Assembly (NCBI RefSeq): GCF_947495565.1
Contig: NZ_CANLZM010000005.1
Coordinates: 186,001-250,000, forward strand
DNA: 64,000 nt
Origin: an uncultured Pontibacter sp.
GTDB taxonomy: Bacteria > Bacteroidota > Bacteroidia > Cytophagales > Hymenobacteraceae
Reading direction: 5' to 3'
Part shown: positions 44,243 through 52,391 of the stretch, one piece after another
Layout of the letters: each line of letters opens with the position of its first letter
Numbering within the stretch: position 1 is the stretch's first letter
The notes under the pieces: generated by a model
The model's input: the letters and a program-made list of their open reading frames with translations, nothing else
What the model was told of the DNA's origin: nothing
Databases searched by the model: none
Made by a program: the position numbers and the translations under genes

Positions 44243-45823
44243 ATGGAAAAAGACCAGAACAAAAAAACAGGCAGTAACGAGCAGCACGAGCACGGGGGAG
44301 GAGGTATGGGAATGCGTGGCGTAACGCGGCCAATGGCAGAGAAAAAGCTGCGTGAGCACAACAAGCAAATGCACGAAGGGGGAGACGACAAAGACAAGGG
44401 CAGTGACCATAAAATGGAAATGGACCCGGAGATGCGCCAGAAGATGCTGCACATGCACCACATGCAAACACTTTGGGTGTACTGGATGATTGTTATACTT
44501 GGCGTATGGATGCTGTTCTCGCCGCTAACCTTCGACTACAGCATCGGTACGGTAAACCCATCTGGCGGCAGAGCTGTCTGGCTGTCTATGGAAGAGCGCA
44601 TCGCTTTTATGAAGTGGAGCGACATCATCAGCGGTGCGCTGCTCGTTTTCTTCGGGTGGCGCGGCCTGACTCCTAACCGGCCTATCAGCCTCTGGGTCTG
44701 CTGCTTTATCGGCATCTGGCTTACCATGGCGCCTATCCTTTTCTGGTCGCCCACGGCGGTGGCTTACCTGAACAATACCATGGTGGGAGCTTTAATCATT
44801 GCCCTAACCATACTTATACCGGGCATGCCGAACATGATCATGTACATGAAGATGGGGCCGAAGGTGCCGCCGGGCTGGAGCTACAACCCCAGCAGCTGGC
44901 CGCAGCGCTGGATCATGATGGTGCTGGGCTTTGTAGGCTGGATTGTATCGCGCTACCTGGCTGCTTTTCAGCTGGGTTACATAGACTCCGTGTGGGATCC
45001 GTTTTTTGGCGAGCAAAGCGAGCAGGTGTTAAACTCCAGCATGTCGCATTCGCTGCCCATTTCTGATGCGGGCCTTGGCACCATAGCGTATACTTTTGAG
45101 TTTCTGATGGGCTGGATGGGCAGCCCTGCCCGCTGGCGCACTATGCCCTGGATGGTAGCCGTATTCGGTATACTGGTGATACCGCTGGGCCTGGTGCACA
45201 TTTTCCTGGTGATTTCGCAGCCGGTGGTAGTGGGCGCCTGGTGCACGTTCTGCCTGTTGGCCGCGGCCATTATGTTGCCTATGATACCGCTGGAGGCAGA
45301 CGAAGTAGTAGCCATGGGCCAGTTTATGAAGAAAAAGATGAAAAAAGGCGAAGGTTTCTGGAAGCTGTTCTGGAAAGGCGGCACCATGGAGGGCGGCGAG
45401 AAAGAAGAGCACGCGCCGGAACTGATGAAGTTTCCGCAGGAGCCTGGCAACGTATACGCCTCCTCCATCTGGGGCGTGAGCTTCCCCTGGACGCTCTCCT
45501 TAGCAACCTTGGTAGGTGTGGCGATGGTGTTTGCACCTGGCTTCTTCGGGGTATCCATACATGATCCGGCGGCGGATGTGTTTCACCTGGCGGGCTCGCT
45601 GGTGGTGGTGGTTTCCGTTATCTGTATGGGGGAGCCGCTTCGTATCGGGCGCTACTTAAATGTGTTGCTGGGCCTTGCCGCAGCAGCAGCGCCATGGTTT
45701 TTGGGAGCGCCAACAGGTTTAAGTATAACAGGTATTGTGTTAGGCCTGGCAGTGGCAGCGCTGGCTATACCACGCGGCCCTAAAACGCAACGCTATGCCG
45801 GCTGGGATGACTACATCAAATAA
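44243..45823 (+). CDS. SPW-repeat and VKOR-like membrane fusion with Met/His-rich N-terminus
   Basis: A 526-residue polytopic protein. The first 75 residues are soluble and rich in His, Met, Gly and acidic residues (EQHEHGGGGMGM, KMEMDPEMRQKMLHMHHMQ). Next come SPW-type helix pairs (ILGVWMLFSPLTF, GIWLTMAPILFWSP, GALIIALTILIPG). The middle carries a VKOR-like segment with a CxxC pair in VVGAWCTFCLLAAA (near 335-340). The end has another SPW-like pair (LVGVAMVFAPGFFG, AAAPWFLGAPTG). A VKOR active site would make disulfides in the periplasm. The N-terminal cluster may bind metal (inference). The glycosidase gene downstream overlaps it by 29 bases. Confidence 0.78.
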   Translation: MEKDQNKKTGSNEQHEHGGGGMGMRGVTRPMAEKKLREHNKQMHEGGDDKDKGSDHKMEMDPEMRQKMLHMHHMQTLWVYWMIVILGVWMLFSPLTFDYSIGTVNPSGGRAVWLSMEERIAFMKWSDIISGALLVFFGWRGLTPNRPISLWVCCFIGIWLTMAPILFWSPTAVAYLNNTMVGALIIALTILIPGMPNMIMYMKMGPKVPPGWSYNPSSWPQRWIMMVLGFVGWIVSRYLAAFQLGYIDSVWDPFFGEQSEQVLNSSMSHSLPISDAGLGTIAYTFEFLMGWMGSPARWRTMPWMVAVFGILVIPLGLVHIFLVISQPVVVGAWCTFCLLAAAIMLPMIPLEADEVVAMGQFMKKKMKKGEGFWKLFWKGGTMEGGEKEEHAPELMKFPQEPGNVYASSIWGVSFPWTLSLATLVGVAMVFAPGFFGVSIHDPAADVFHLAGSLVVVVSVICMGEPLRIGRYLNVLLGLAAAAAPWFLGAPTGLSITGIVLGLAVAALAIPRGPKTQRYAGWDDYIK

Positions 45824-47117
45824 AACAACAGAAAGTATAACCTTGCTGACCGATGAGCAGATAGAGGAACGGGTGCGTAAGCTGCTTTACGCAAATATGA
45901 TAAAGGGCGAAAGCGAGGGCTTTTCCTTTCACTACACCAGGCCCTCGCCCGACACGTACCCTTTTCAGTATTTCTGGGACACCTGCTTTCATGTGTTCAC
46001 GCTCACGGCGCTTGGCGAACACGAAATGGCCAAAAAACACATGCGCAGCCTTTTCCTGATGCAGGAGGAGGATGGTTTTGTGGGCCACATACTTTATTGG
46101 AAGCACTCTTTTCCGGCCCGTATCACCGATATTTTTCAGCTAAAGCCCAAGTCGCTGCTCAGGCTTACCAAACCACACATGACGGCCCTGGTGCAGCCCC
46201 CGCTTGTGGCAGAGGCGGTGCAGCGCATTTACACCCGTACCAAAGACGTGGCTTTTGTAAAGGAAATGCTGCCAAAGCTGAAAGCCTACTATGACTGGCT
46301 GCACCGTAACCGCGATTTTGAAGGGGAGGGGCTGCTGTCGATCATATCACCTTACGAATCCGGGATGGACTGGAAAGCCAGTTACGATCCTGTGCTAGGG
46401 TTCAGGAGTGGCGTTGGCGACTGGCGGCTTTTCCTGAAGGTAATGTGGTTGGAGATGAAGAACTTCGGGAGAGGTTATGATTTGCAGCGGCTTTACAGGC
46501 AGGATAATTTTATTGTGAAGGATGTGGCCTTTAACACCATCTATGCGCAAAGTCTGCAGGCATTGGCAAATTTATGTTCCGTGGCCGGCGATGAGAGCGC
46601 CAGTATCTATGCATCGCGTGCCGAACGCACCCGCGACAGTATTTTAAAGTACATGTACCACCCGGCAGATAAAGCGTTTTATGACTTGGCGGGCCAGCGC
46701 ATGGAGCAACTGCGCATTTGCACGGCCACCATTTTCTTTCCGGTGGTTTTGCCCAATGTGCCAAAGCAAATAAGCGAAGCTGTGCTACAGCGGCACCTTT
46801 TCAACCCAGATGGCTTTTCGGTGCCTTACCCCATACCGTCTTTGTCTGTACATGAGGCTGCTTTTGATGCTGGGGAGTCGGTATACATCTGGCGTGGACC
46901 AACTTGGGTGCTCTTTAATTGGTTTATGCACCGGTATCTGCAGCAAAAAGGCTACAGCGAAGAGGCGGATGCGCTGCTGCTAAGCGTAAAAAAGATGATC
47001 TCCAAAAGCGGCTTCAGGGAATACTATAACCCATTTACCGGCGAGGGCTACGGTGCGCATGAGTTTACCTGGTCGGGTTTGGTGCTGGATATGATTAAGG
47101 GTAGCCACCACAGCTAA
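45795..47117 (+). CDS. MGH1-like alpha-glycosidase (trehalase/GH63-type fold)
   Basis: A 440-residue (alpha/alpha)6-barrel glycosidase without a signal peptide, so probably cytoplasmic. Key segments are YFWDTCFHVFTLTALGEHEMA near residue 57, SPYESGMDWKASYDP near 187 (general acid Asp in the family), YNPFTGEGYGAHEFTWSGL near 415 (catalytic Glu region), and YIWRGPTWVLFNWF near 370. These match the mannosylglycerate hydrolase/GH63 group. The natural substrate is not clear (mannosylglycerate or a trehalose-like compatible solute). It starts inside the end of the membrane gene, so the pair is co-transcribed. An alternate Met is at 45807. Confidence 0.8.
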   Translation: MPAGMTTSNKTTESITLLTDEQIEERVRKLLYANMIKGESEGFSFHYTRPSPDTYPFQYFWDTCFHVFTLTALGEHEMAKKHMRSLFLMQEEDGFVGHILYWKHSFPARITDIFQLKPKSLLRLTKPHMTALVQPPLVAEAVQRIYTRTKDVAFVKEMLPKLKAYYDWLHRNRDFEGEGLLSIISPYESGMDWKASYDPVLGFRSGVGDWRLFLKVMWLEMKNFGRGYDLQRLYRQDNFIVKDVAFNTIYAQSLQALANLCSVAGDESASIYASRAERTRDSILKYMYHPADKAFYDLAGQRMEQLRICTATIFFPVVLPNVPKQISEAVLQRHLFNPDGFSVPYPIPSLSVHEAAFDAGESVYIWRGPTWVLFNWFMHRYLQQKGYSEEADALLLSVKKMISKSGFREYYNPFTGEGYGAHEFTWSGLVLDMIKGSHHS

Positions 47118-47287
47118 GTAGGTTCATGCGCAGTACATTTTCCTGCTTATTTAATAGAGTTTATTGCTATAACTGTTTGAGGTACAGGCCTACAGATGTG
47201 CTTTAAAATCAACAAACGATAGTATAGCCCGTTTATTTTAAAGTAATATGGTAGTTGATGTTGAACAGAACTTAACGTGATAAAGCT

Positions 47288-47509
47288 ATGGAAGATTTCT
47301 TTTTAGGGTTCGGAATATTTGGTATCCTTTTCGGGCTTGTCCTGTTTGTAGTGTATTTATGGAGTATCGTGTGGGCCTACAAAGACGCGGAGAAGCGCGG
47401 GAAGCCCGGCTGGATAGTAGCCATTGTAGTAGCATTTTTAGCCTGGCCGATAGGGCTGCTGCTTTGGATCCTTATCAGGCCGAATAATACGCGGTATTAT
47501 CACCCTTAA
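47288..47509 (+). CDS. Small two-helix membrane protein (PLDc_N-like)
   Basis: A 73-residue protein with two hydrophobic helices (about 8-30 and 42-62) and the motif WPIGLLLWILIRP at the end of the second. Pairs of this sort with a WxxG/P...P motif occur in PLDc_N-type small membrane proteins. A positive loop (KDAEKRGKPG) should face the cytoplasm. Function unknown. It stands alone after about 170 bases of apparently empty DNA. Confidence 0.7.
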   Translation: MEDFFLGFGIFGILFGLVLFVVYLWSIVWAYKDAEKRGKPGWIVAIVVAFLAWPIGLLLWILIRPNNTRYYHP

Positions 47510-47527
47510 AGTATAAATTACATATAT

Positions 47528-47567
47528 AAGCCTGCTTTTACAGATGCCTGTGAGCGGGCTTATTTTT
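47528..47567. terminator. Terminator between convergent genes
   Basis: AAGCCTGC (47528-47535) pairs with GCGGGCTT (47554-47561) with one G-T, then ATTTTTTG. The right arm overlaps the end of the DMT transporter gene. Confidence 0.65.
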
Positions 47568-48024
47568 TGTTGATCAGGTAAGCGCCAAGTATAAGAAAAG
47601 CAACGCCGGCTAATCTGGCAAGGGTAATCGGGTTTTGGCGAACGCCCAATAAACCAAAATGATCGTAGAGCAGGGCAATTACTAGCTGGCCGGTAATAAC
47701 CAGTGCAAACATGTTGGCTATGCTCAGCCGCTGCACCGCAAGTATGATGCTCGTCACAAAGAATGCACCCAGAAAACCACCCAGGTATTTATGCGGCGCA
47801 ATACCCACAAACTGATTTAACGAAGGAACTTGCTGCCGCGTAAGCAGAATCAGCATACCCAGCAAAACAGTGCCTACAAAAAACGACACAAATGCCGCCA
47901 CCAGCGGGCTGTTTACCTGCTCGCGCAGTTGCCCGTTTATGGCTGCCTGAGTAGAAACGGCGACACCTCCAATAATCGGCAATAGTATGACCCAGTTAGG
48001 GGAAAGCTGCTGCATATGTAGCAA
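47560..48024 (-). CDS. DMT-superfamily transporter (DUF606/YdcZ-like)
   Basis: A 154-residue protein with five hydrophobic helices. The family marks are VAVSTQAAINGQLREQVNSPLVAAFVSFFVGT (quoted in parts AAINGQLRE, AAFVSFFVGT) and GGFLGAFFVTSIILA. DUF606 proteins are half-size relatives of drug/metabolite exporters and probably dimerise. Transported compound unknown. An SDR gene lies upstream on the same strand after a spacer with an imperfect AAGTATAA-ended inverted repeat. Confidence 0.85.
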   Translation of the reverse strand: MLHMQQLSPNWVILLPIIGGVAVSTQAAINGQLREQVNSPLVAAFVSFFVGTVLLGMLILLTRQQVPSLNQFVGIAPHKYLGGFLGAFFVTSIILAVQRLSIANMFALVITGQLVIALLYDHFGLLGVRQNPITLARLAGVAFLILGAYLINKK

Positions 48025-48133
48025 GTATAAAAGTAGCGGAGTAAGTGACTTTATAATTCGCTCACAAAGGAGATTGCCAAATTACAAAGTCACTCGCGTA
48101 TTTTATACTTTGTTTCCGCTAAACTACGCCACG

Positions 48134-48940
48134 CTACCCAAAAGAAGGGTAAAGTGTCATGCCGCCGTCTACGTATAAGGTGGTGCCGGTAATATAGTCT
48201 GCTTCGTCGGTTGCCAGCCAAACGGCCACTTTGGCAATGTCTTCTGGCTCACCGATACGGCCATAGGGTATCTGGGAGAGCATTTTCTGTTTGCCTTCCT
48301 CCGTTTCCCACTCCTGGCGGTTTATGTCTGTTTTGATGGCGCCCGGCGAGATGGCGTTTACCCGGATTTTATACTTTGCCAGCTCCTGCGCCAGCGTTTT
48401 CATCAGCATCTGCAAACCGCCTTTGGCAGCGGTATAGTTGGCCCGGCCTGCCCAAGGTATAATGTCGTGCACAGAGCTTATAAAGATGATGTTTCCGGCG
48501 GAAGTTCTTTCCTGTGGCTGCACCTGGCGTTTCACAAACTCACGGGCAGCTGCCTGTGCGCACAGAAAATGGCCGGTTAGGTTGGTACTCATCACTTTCT
48601 CCCAATCTTCCAGTGTCATCTCCAGAAAATCTTTGTCTTGCTGCACACCAGCGTTGTTTACCAGTATATCCAGCCTGCCGAAGTGTTTTATGGCTGCGTC
48701 TATTAGCTGCTGTGCTTCTTCCTGTTTTCCTACATCTGCCTGCATAATAATAGCCTGGCTGCCTCCCTGCTCTATTTGCTGCTGCGTGGTACGGGCGCCA
48801 TCTTCATCAGAGTGGTAGTTGATCACCACACTTGCGCCTGCACGCCCCATCGCAACGGCAATGCCTTGCCCAATCCCAGAACTTGCGCCTGTTACCACGG
48901 CCACTTTGCCTGCTAGTCTGTTGTCTTTCATAGTTTTCAA
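48134..48940 (-). CDS. Short-chain dehydrogenase/reductase (glucose 1-dehydrogenase-like)
   Basis: A 268-residue NAD(P)-dependent oxidoreductase. The dinucleotide site TGASSGIGQG is near residue 20, NNAGVQ near 95, Ser in FISSVHD near 150, and the catalytic YTAAK near 168. The C-terminus GTTLYVDGGMTLYPSFG is typical of the glucose 1-dehydrogenase branch. That name is only a label, and the true substrate may be another sugar or alcohol. It may be a single-gene unit, divergent from the large regulator. The start could be at the second Met (MKDN). Confidence 0.9.
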   Translation of the reverse strand: MKTMKDNRLAGKVAVVTGASSGIGQGIAVAMGRAGASVVINYHSDEDGARTTQQQIEQGGSQAIIMQADVGKQEEAQQLIDAAIKHFGRLDILVNNAGVQQDKDFLEMTLEDWEKVMSTNLTGHFLCAQAAAREFVKRQVQPQERTSAGNIIFISSVHDIIPWAGRANYTAAKGGLQMLMKTLAQELAKYKIRVNAISPGAIKTDINRQEWETEEGKQKMLSQIPYGRIGEPEDIAKVAVWLATDEADYITGTTLYVDGGMTLYPSFG

Positions 48941-49207
48941 GGTATATCAATCAGGTTTATACGCAGGTTGTGGCGATACCTGACAAAGAGCAGCGGTTTT
49001 TGCGGAACTTAGCTCTAGCCATCAGTGCAAATTCTGCTGTTAGTATTATAAGCTCAAGCGGATTGTTTAGAATATAATAATACATATAAGTTGGATTTTA
49101 TTGTTATAGTTTCAGGTGCTGATGTACTGCTCCTTCGCAGAATTATATTATGGATATGTGTCTAAATTTTAGCATATTGGAGCAAAATAACCCCAAAAGA
49201 AGCTCGT

Positions 49208-52120
49208 ATGTTATCTTTTAGTAAGAAAGAGGGACAATATTGGTTCATTTCTACGCTGGTTTTGTTGCTGCTGGTTTTTGGGGCCAAAGCCAATGCTGCC
49301 AGTAACCTGGGTTTTCCATACATTCAGAATTATACAAAACAAATATACAAAGCTGGTAACCAAAACTGGTCTGTAACACGTGGCGCAGACGGCGTAATGT
49401 ACTACGGTAACTCTACCGGGCTGCTGGCCTTTGACGGAAATAATTGGCAGCTCTACCAGATGCCCAACAAACTGATTGTGCGTGCGGTGGCGGCAGACGA
49501 CAAAGGACGGGTATACGCCGGCGGCTTTGGCGAAATGGGCTACTGGAGCCATGACCAGAAAGGGCGATTTCGCTATACCTCGCTGGTAGACCTGGTGCCG
49601 CAGGAGCATCAGCCGAAAGACGAAATCTGGAAAATCTATGTAGACGGGGACAAAGTATACTTTCAATCTTTCTCCAGCATTTTTAGCTACCAAAACGGTA
49701 AAATAACTGTTATAAAAGCCAAGCAGCCTTACCTTTTTCTGCTGAAAGCTAATAACCAGTATTTTGCAGAGGTTATTTCTGAGGGGCTTTATGAGCTGAA
49801 AGAGGATAGTCTGCACTTTTTACCTAACAGCGAAAAGCTGGGTAATTCCGGGGTGTTAAGCGTTCTGCCGTTTTCAGAAGGCCACTTTCTTGTGGGTACA
49901 GCCAAAAACGGGCTTTTTCTGTACGACGGCAAAGATTTTATACCCTGGAAAAACGATGCGAATGACTTCCTCAAGACCTACCAGCTAAACAACGGCACCC
50001 GCATAAACGGCCGTTACTATGCTTATGGCACCATTCTAAATGGCGTGGTAGTGCTGGATGAAAGCGGCAATCTGGTGCATAGCCTGAACAAAAGCAACGG
50101 CCTGCAGAACAACACGGTGCTTAACCTGTATGCCGACAAGGCGAAGAACCTGTGGGTAGGGCTGGATAACGGCGTAGACAGAATAGAGGTGAACTCGCCC
50201 CTATACTTTTACTTTGATAAGGTCGGGAATTTCGGGACGGTTTACAGCAGTACCATCCACGGGAGCAAGATTTACCTTGGCACCAACCAGGGTTTATACT
50301 ATAGCAACTGGGCTCCCGGCAACCCAAACGCGGCTCAAAACCTAAATTTCCGCATGATTGAAAACTCACAGGGGCAAGTGTGGGAGTTAGCCAAATTAGA
50401 CGGAGAGCTGCTGTGCGGCCATAACGAAGGCACGTTTCGGGTAGAAGGAGATGAGCTTGTAAAGATATCAGATATAAAAGGAGGCTGGACAATAAAGAAA
50501 CTGTCTTCAGACCCAACTACCCTTATCCAAGGCACTTATACTGGCTTAGCCATTTACCGAAAGGATAAGAGCGGACATTGGGCATTCTCGCACAAGGTAA
50601 GTGGCTTTGGAGAACCCAGCAAAAACGTAGAGCAGGATAACACTGGAAACATTTGGGTAAGCCATGCTTATAAAGGGCTTTTTAGGCTATCGCTGAGCCC
50701 CGACCTGCGGCAGGTAACTGAAACCAGTAGCCTTGACAAGAGCAACGGCTTAGCCGGCAACTATAAAGTAAGCATCTCCAGGCTCTTCAACCGGCTTCTT
50801 TTTTCTACCGGCGACGGGTTTTACCTGTACAACGAACTCACCGATAAATTTGACCCTTACCAGGAGCTAAACAAGAGGGTTGGGGCGCTATCCAAAGCCA
50901 ATAGAATTCTGCCCGCCTCCAACGACAAGTATTGGTTCATAAAAAACGGTAAAGTGGCTCTGGTAGACCTGGCAAACCCGCAGCAGCCGCACATCAATAC
51001 CAGCCAGTTTAGTATTCTAGATGGGCGTATGGTGCAGAATTACGAAAGCATCAGCAAAATAAGCAATTCCATTTTCCTGATAAGTATAGATGATGGCTTT
51101 GTGATTTACAACACAAACGCCCTGCCCCAGCAACATACAGAGGTGCCAGCGGTGCTAATCCGTAAAGTCGAGAACACGACAGAGAAGCAGCGGCTGCTAA
51201 GCGAAACTGGCCAGCCTGCGCAACTGCTGGAACTGCCTTACCGCCAAAACAGCCTGAGGCTATCCTACGCTTTGCCATACTTTAAGCAGGCGCAGGTAGA
51301 GTATCAGTACCTGTTGGAGGGATTCGCTGATAAATGGTCTTCGTGGAGCAGTGCAGATCAGAAAGAGTTTACCAATCTGGGGCAGGGCGAGTATAGCTTT
51401 AAAGTGCGCGCCCGCATTAACGGAGAGGCTGTAACAGAGGCTACAGTATATCAATTTGTGGTGTTACCGCCGTGGTACGCCACCTGGTGGGCTTATGCAG
51501 GTTATGCGCTGTTAGCCGCCCTTATACTTTGGGTGGGCCGTAAACTATACTTTAAAAAGCTGCAACGCGACCAGCAGCGCATTCAGCGGCAACTGGAGCA
51601 GGAGAAGGAGGAGCAACTGCGGAAAGAGGCTATGCTGCATGAGCAGAAGCTGGTGAAACTCCGCAATGAGCAGCTCAAAACCGAACTCTCTAACAAGAGC
51701 CGGGAGCTGGCAAGCACTGCCCTGAACATCGTAAACAAGAATGAAATGCTGCAGAATATCAGCCATGAGGTAAACAAGCTTCAGGATGCAGACGGTAATA
51801 AATTGCCGGAGAGGCAGCTTAAGAAAATACAAAAAATCATACTGGATGGCATGAGCTCGCAGACCGATTGGGAATTGTTTGAAAAGAGCTTTGATGAGAC
51901 CAATGCCAACTACTTTAAGAAGCTGAAGGAAGGCTTTCCAGAGCTAACCCCGAACGATATGAAGCTCTGTGCTTACCTGCGCATGAACATGTCGAGCAAA
52001 GAAATTGCCTCGCTGCTGAATATTACGGTGCGTGGGGTGGAGTTGCGCCGCTACCGCCTCCGCAAAAAGCTGAATATGGACCCGGACAAAAACTTAGTGG
52101 AGTTCGTGATGGAGATTTAA
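49208..52120 (+). CDS. Y_Y_Y-domain membrane regulator with LuxR-type HTH
   Basis: A 970-residue one-component regulator. After a signal-anchor helix (residues 15-30) come repeated beta-propeller blades (about 55-640), the Y_Y_Y domain (SLRLSYALPYFKQAQVEYQYLLEGF, in parts; about 675-755), one membrane helix (YATWWAYAGYALLAALILWVG, in parts; about 763-783) and a coiled coil. A cytoplasmic LuxR-type helix-turn-helix ends the protein (ELTPNDMKLCAYLRMNMSSKEIASLLNI, in parts; about 910-960). No kinase or receiver domain is present, unlike hybrid two-component SusR-type systems. It precedes the SusC/SusD genes, so it probably senses the glycan and directly controls the locus. Confidence 0.88.
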   Translation: MLSFSKKEGQYWFISTLVLLLLVFGAKANAASNLGFPYIQNYTKQIYKAGNQNWSVTRGADGVMYYGNSTGLLAFDGNNWQLYQMPNKLIVRAVAADDKGRVYAGGFGEMGYWSHDQKGRFRYTSLVDLVPQEHQPKDEIWKIYVDGDKVYFQSFSSIFSYQNGKITVIKAKQPYLFLLKANNQYFAEVISEGLYELKEDSLHFLPNSEKLGNSGVLSVLPFSEGHFLVGTAKNGLFLYDGKDFIPWKNDANDFLKTYQLNNGTRINGRYYAYGTILNGVVVLDESGNLVHSLNKSNGLQNNTVLNLYADKAKNLWVGLDNGVDRIEVNSPLYFYFDKVGNFGTVYSSTIHGSKIYLGTNQGLYYSNWAPGNPNAAQNLNFRMIENSQGQVWELAKLDGELLCGHNEGTFRVEGDELVKISDIKGGWTIKKLSSDPTTLIQGTYTGLAIYRKDKSGHWAFSHKVSGFGEPSKNVEQDNTGNIWVSHAYKGLFRLSLSPDLRQVTETSSLDKSNGLAGNYKVSISRLFNRLLFSTGDGFYLYNELTDKFDPYQELNKRVGALSKANRILPASNDKYWFIKNGKVALVDLANPQQPHINTSQFSILDGRMVQNYESISKISNSIFLISIDDGFVIYNTNALPQQHTEVPAVLIRKVENTTEKQRLLSETGQPAQLLELPYRQNSLRLSYALPYFKQAQVEYQYLLEGFADKWSSWSSADQKEFTNLGQGEYSFKVRARINGEAVTEATVYQFVVLPPWYATWWAYAGYALLAALILWVGRKLYFKKLQRDQQRIQRQLEQEKEEQLRKEAMLHEQKLVKLRNEQLKTELSNKSRELASTALNIVNKNEMLQNISHEVNKLQDADGNKLPERQLKKIQKIILDGMSSQTDWELFEKSFDETNANYFKKLKEGFPELTPNDMKLCAYLRMNMSSKEIASLLNITVRGVELRRYRLRKKLNMDPDKNLVEFVMEI

Positions 52121-52152
52121 CACCTCATCATTACTACATCATTGCCTCTCAT

Positions 52153-52185
52153 GCCGCCTGAAATGTGCTTCAGGCGGCTTTTTTT
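52153..52185 (+). terminator. Intrinsic terminator after the regulator gene
   Basis: GCCGCCTGAA (52153-52162) pairs with TTCAGGCGGC (52169-52178), followed by seven T. It separates the regulator from the susC-like gene. Confidence 0.9.
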
Positions 52186-52391
52186 GTTTCTCTTCTTCAT
52201 CTATAACAACTGCTCAACGTATACAGGAGTATGCACTCACCACAACCTTTTCTATCTACAAACAACAAGGTAAGCACTCACTATTTTTGCTATGATGAGG
52301 TGTTGTAGGGGTAGATTTTTTGGGTGCCGAAGAGATTTTCCAGAATTTTATATCATCAACCTAATCAAAATTTAACCTTACGATACAACGT

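Noticed and set aside
44071..44463. N-terminal extension of the gene at 43438-44070
   Set aside because: The extension is Ser/Pro/Cys-rich antisense to the start of the SPW/VKOR gene and lacks a plausible domain.
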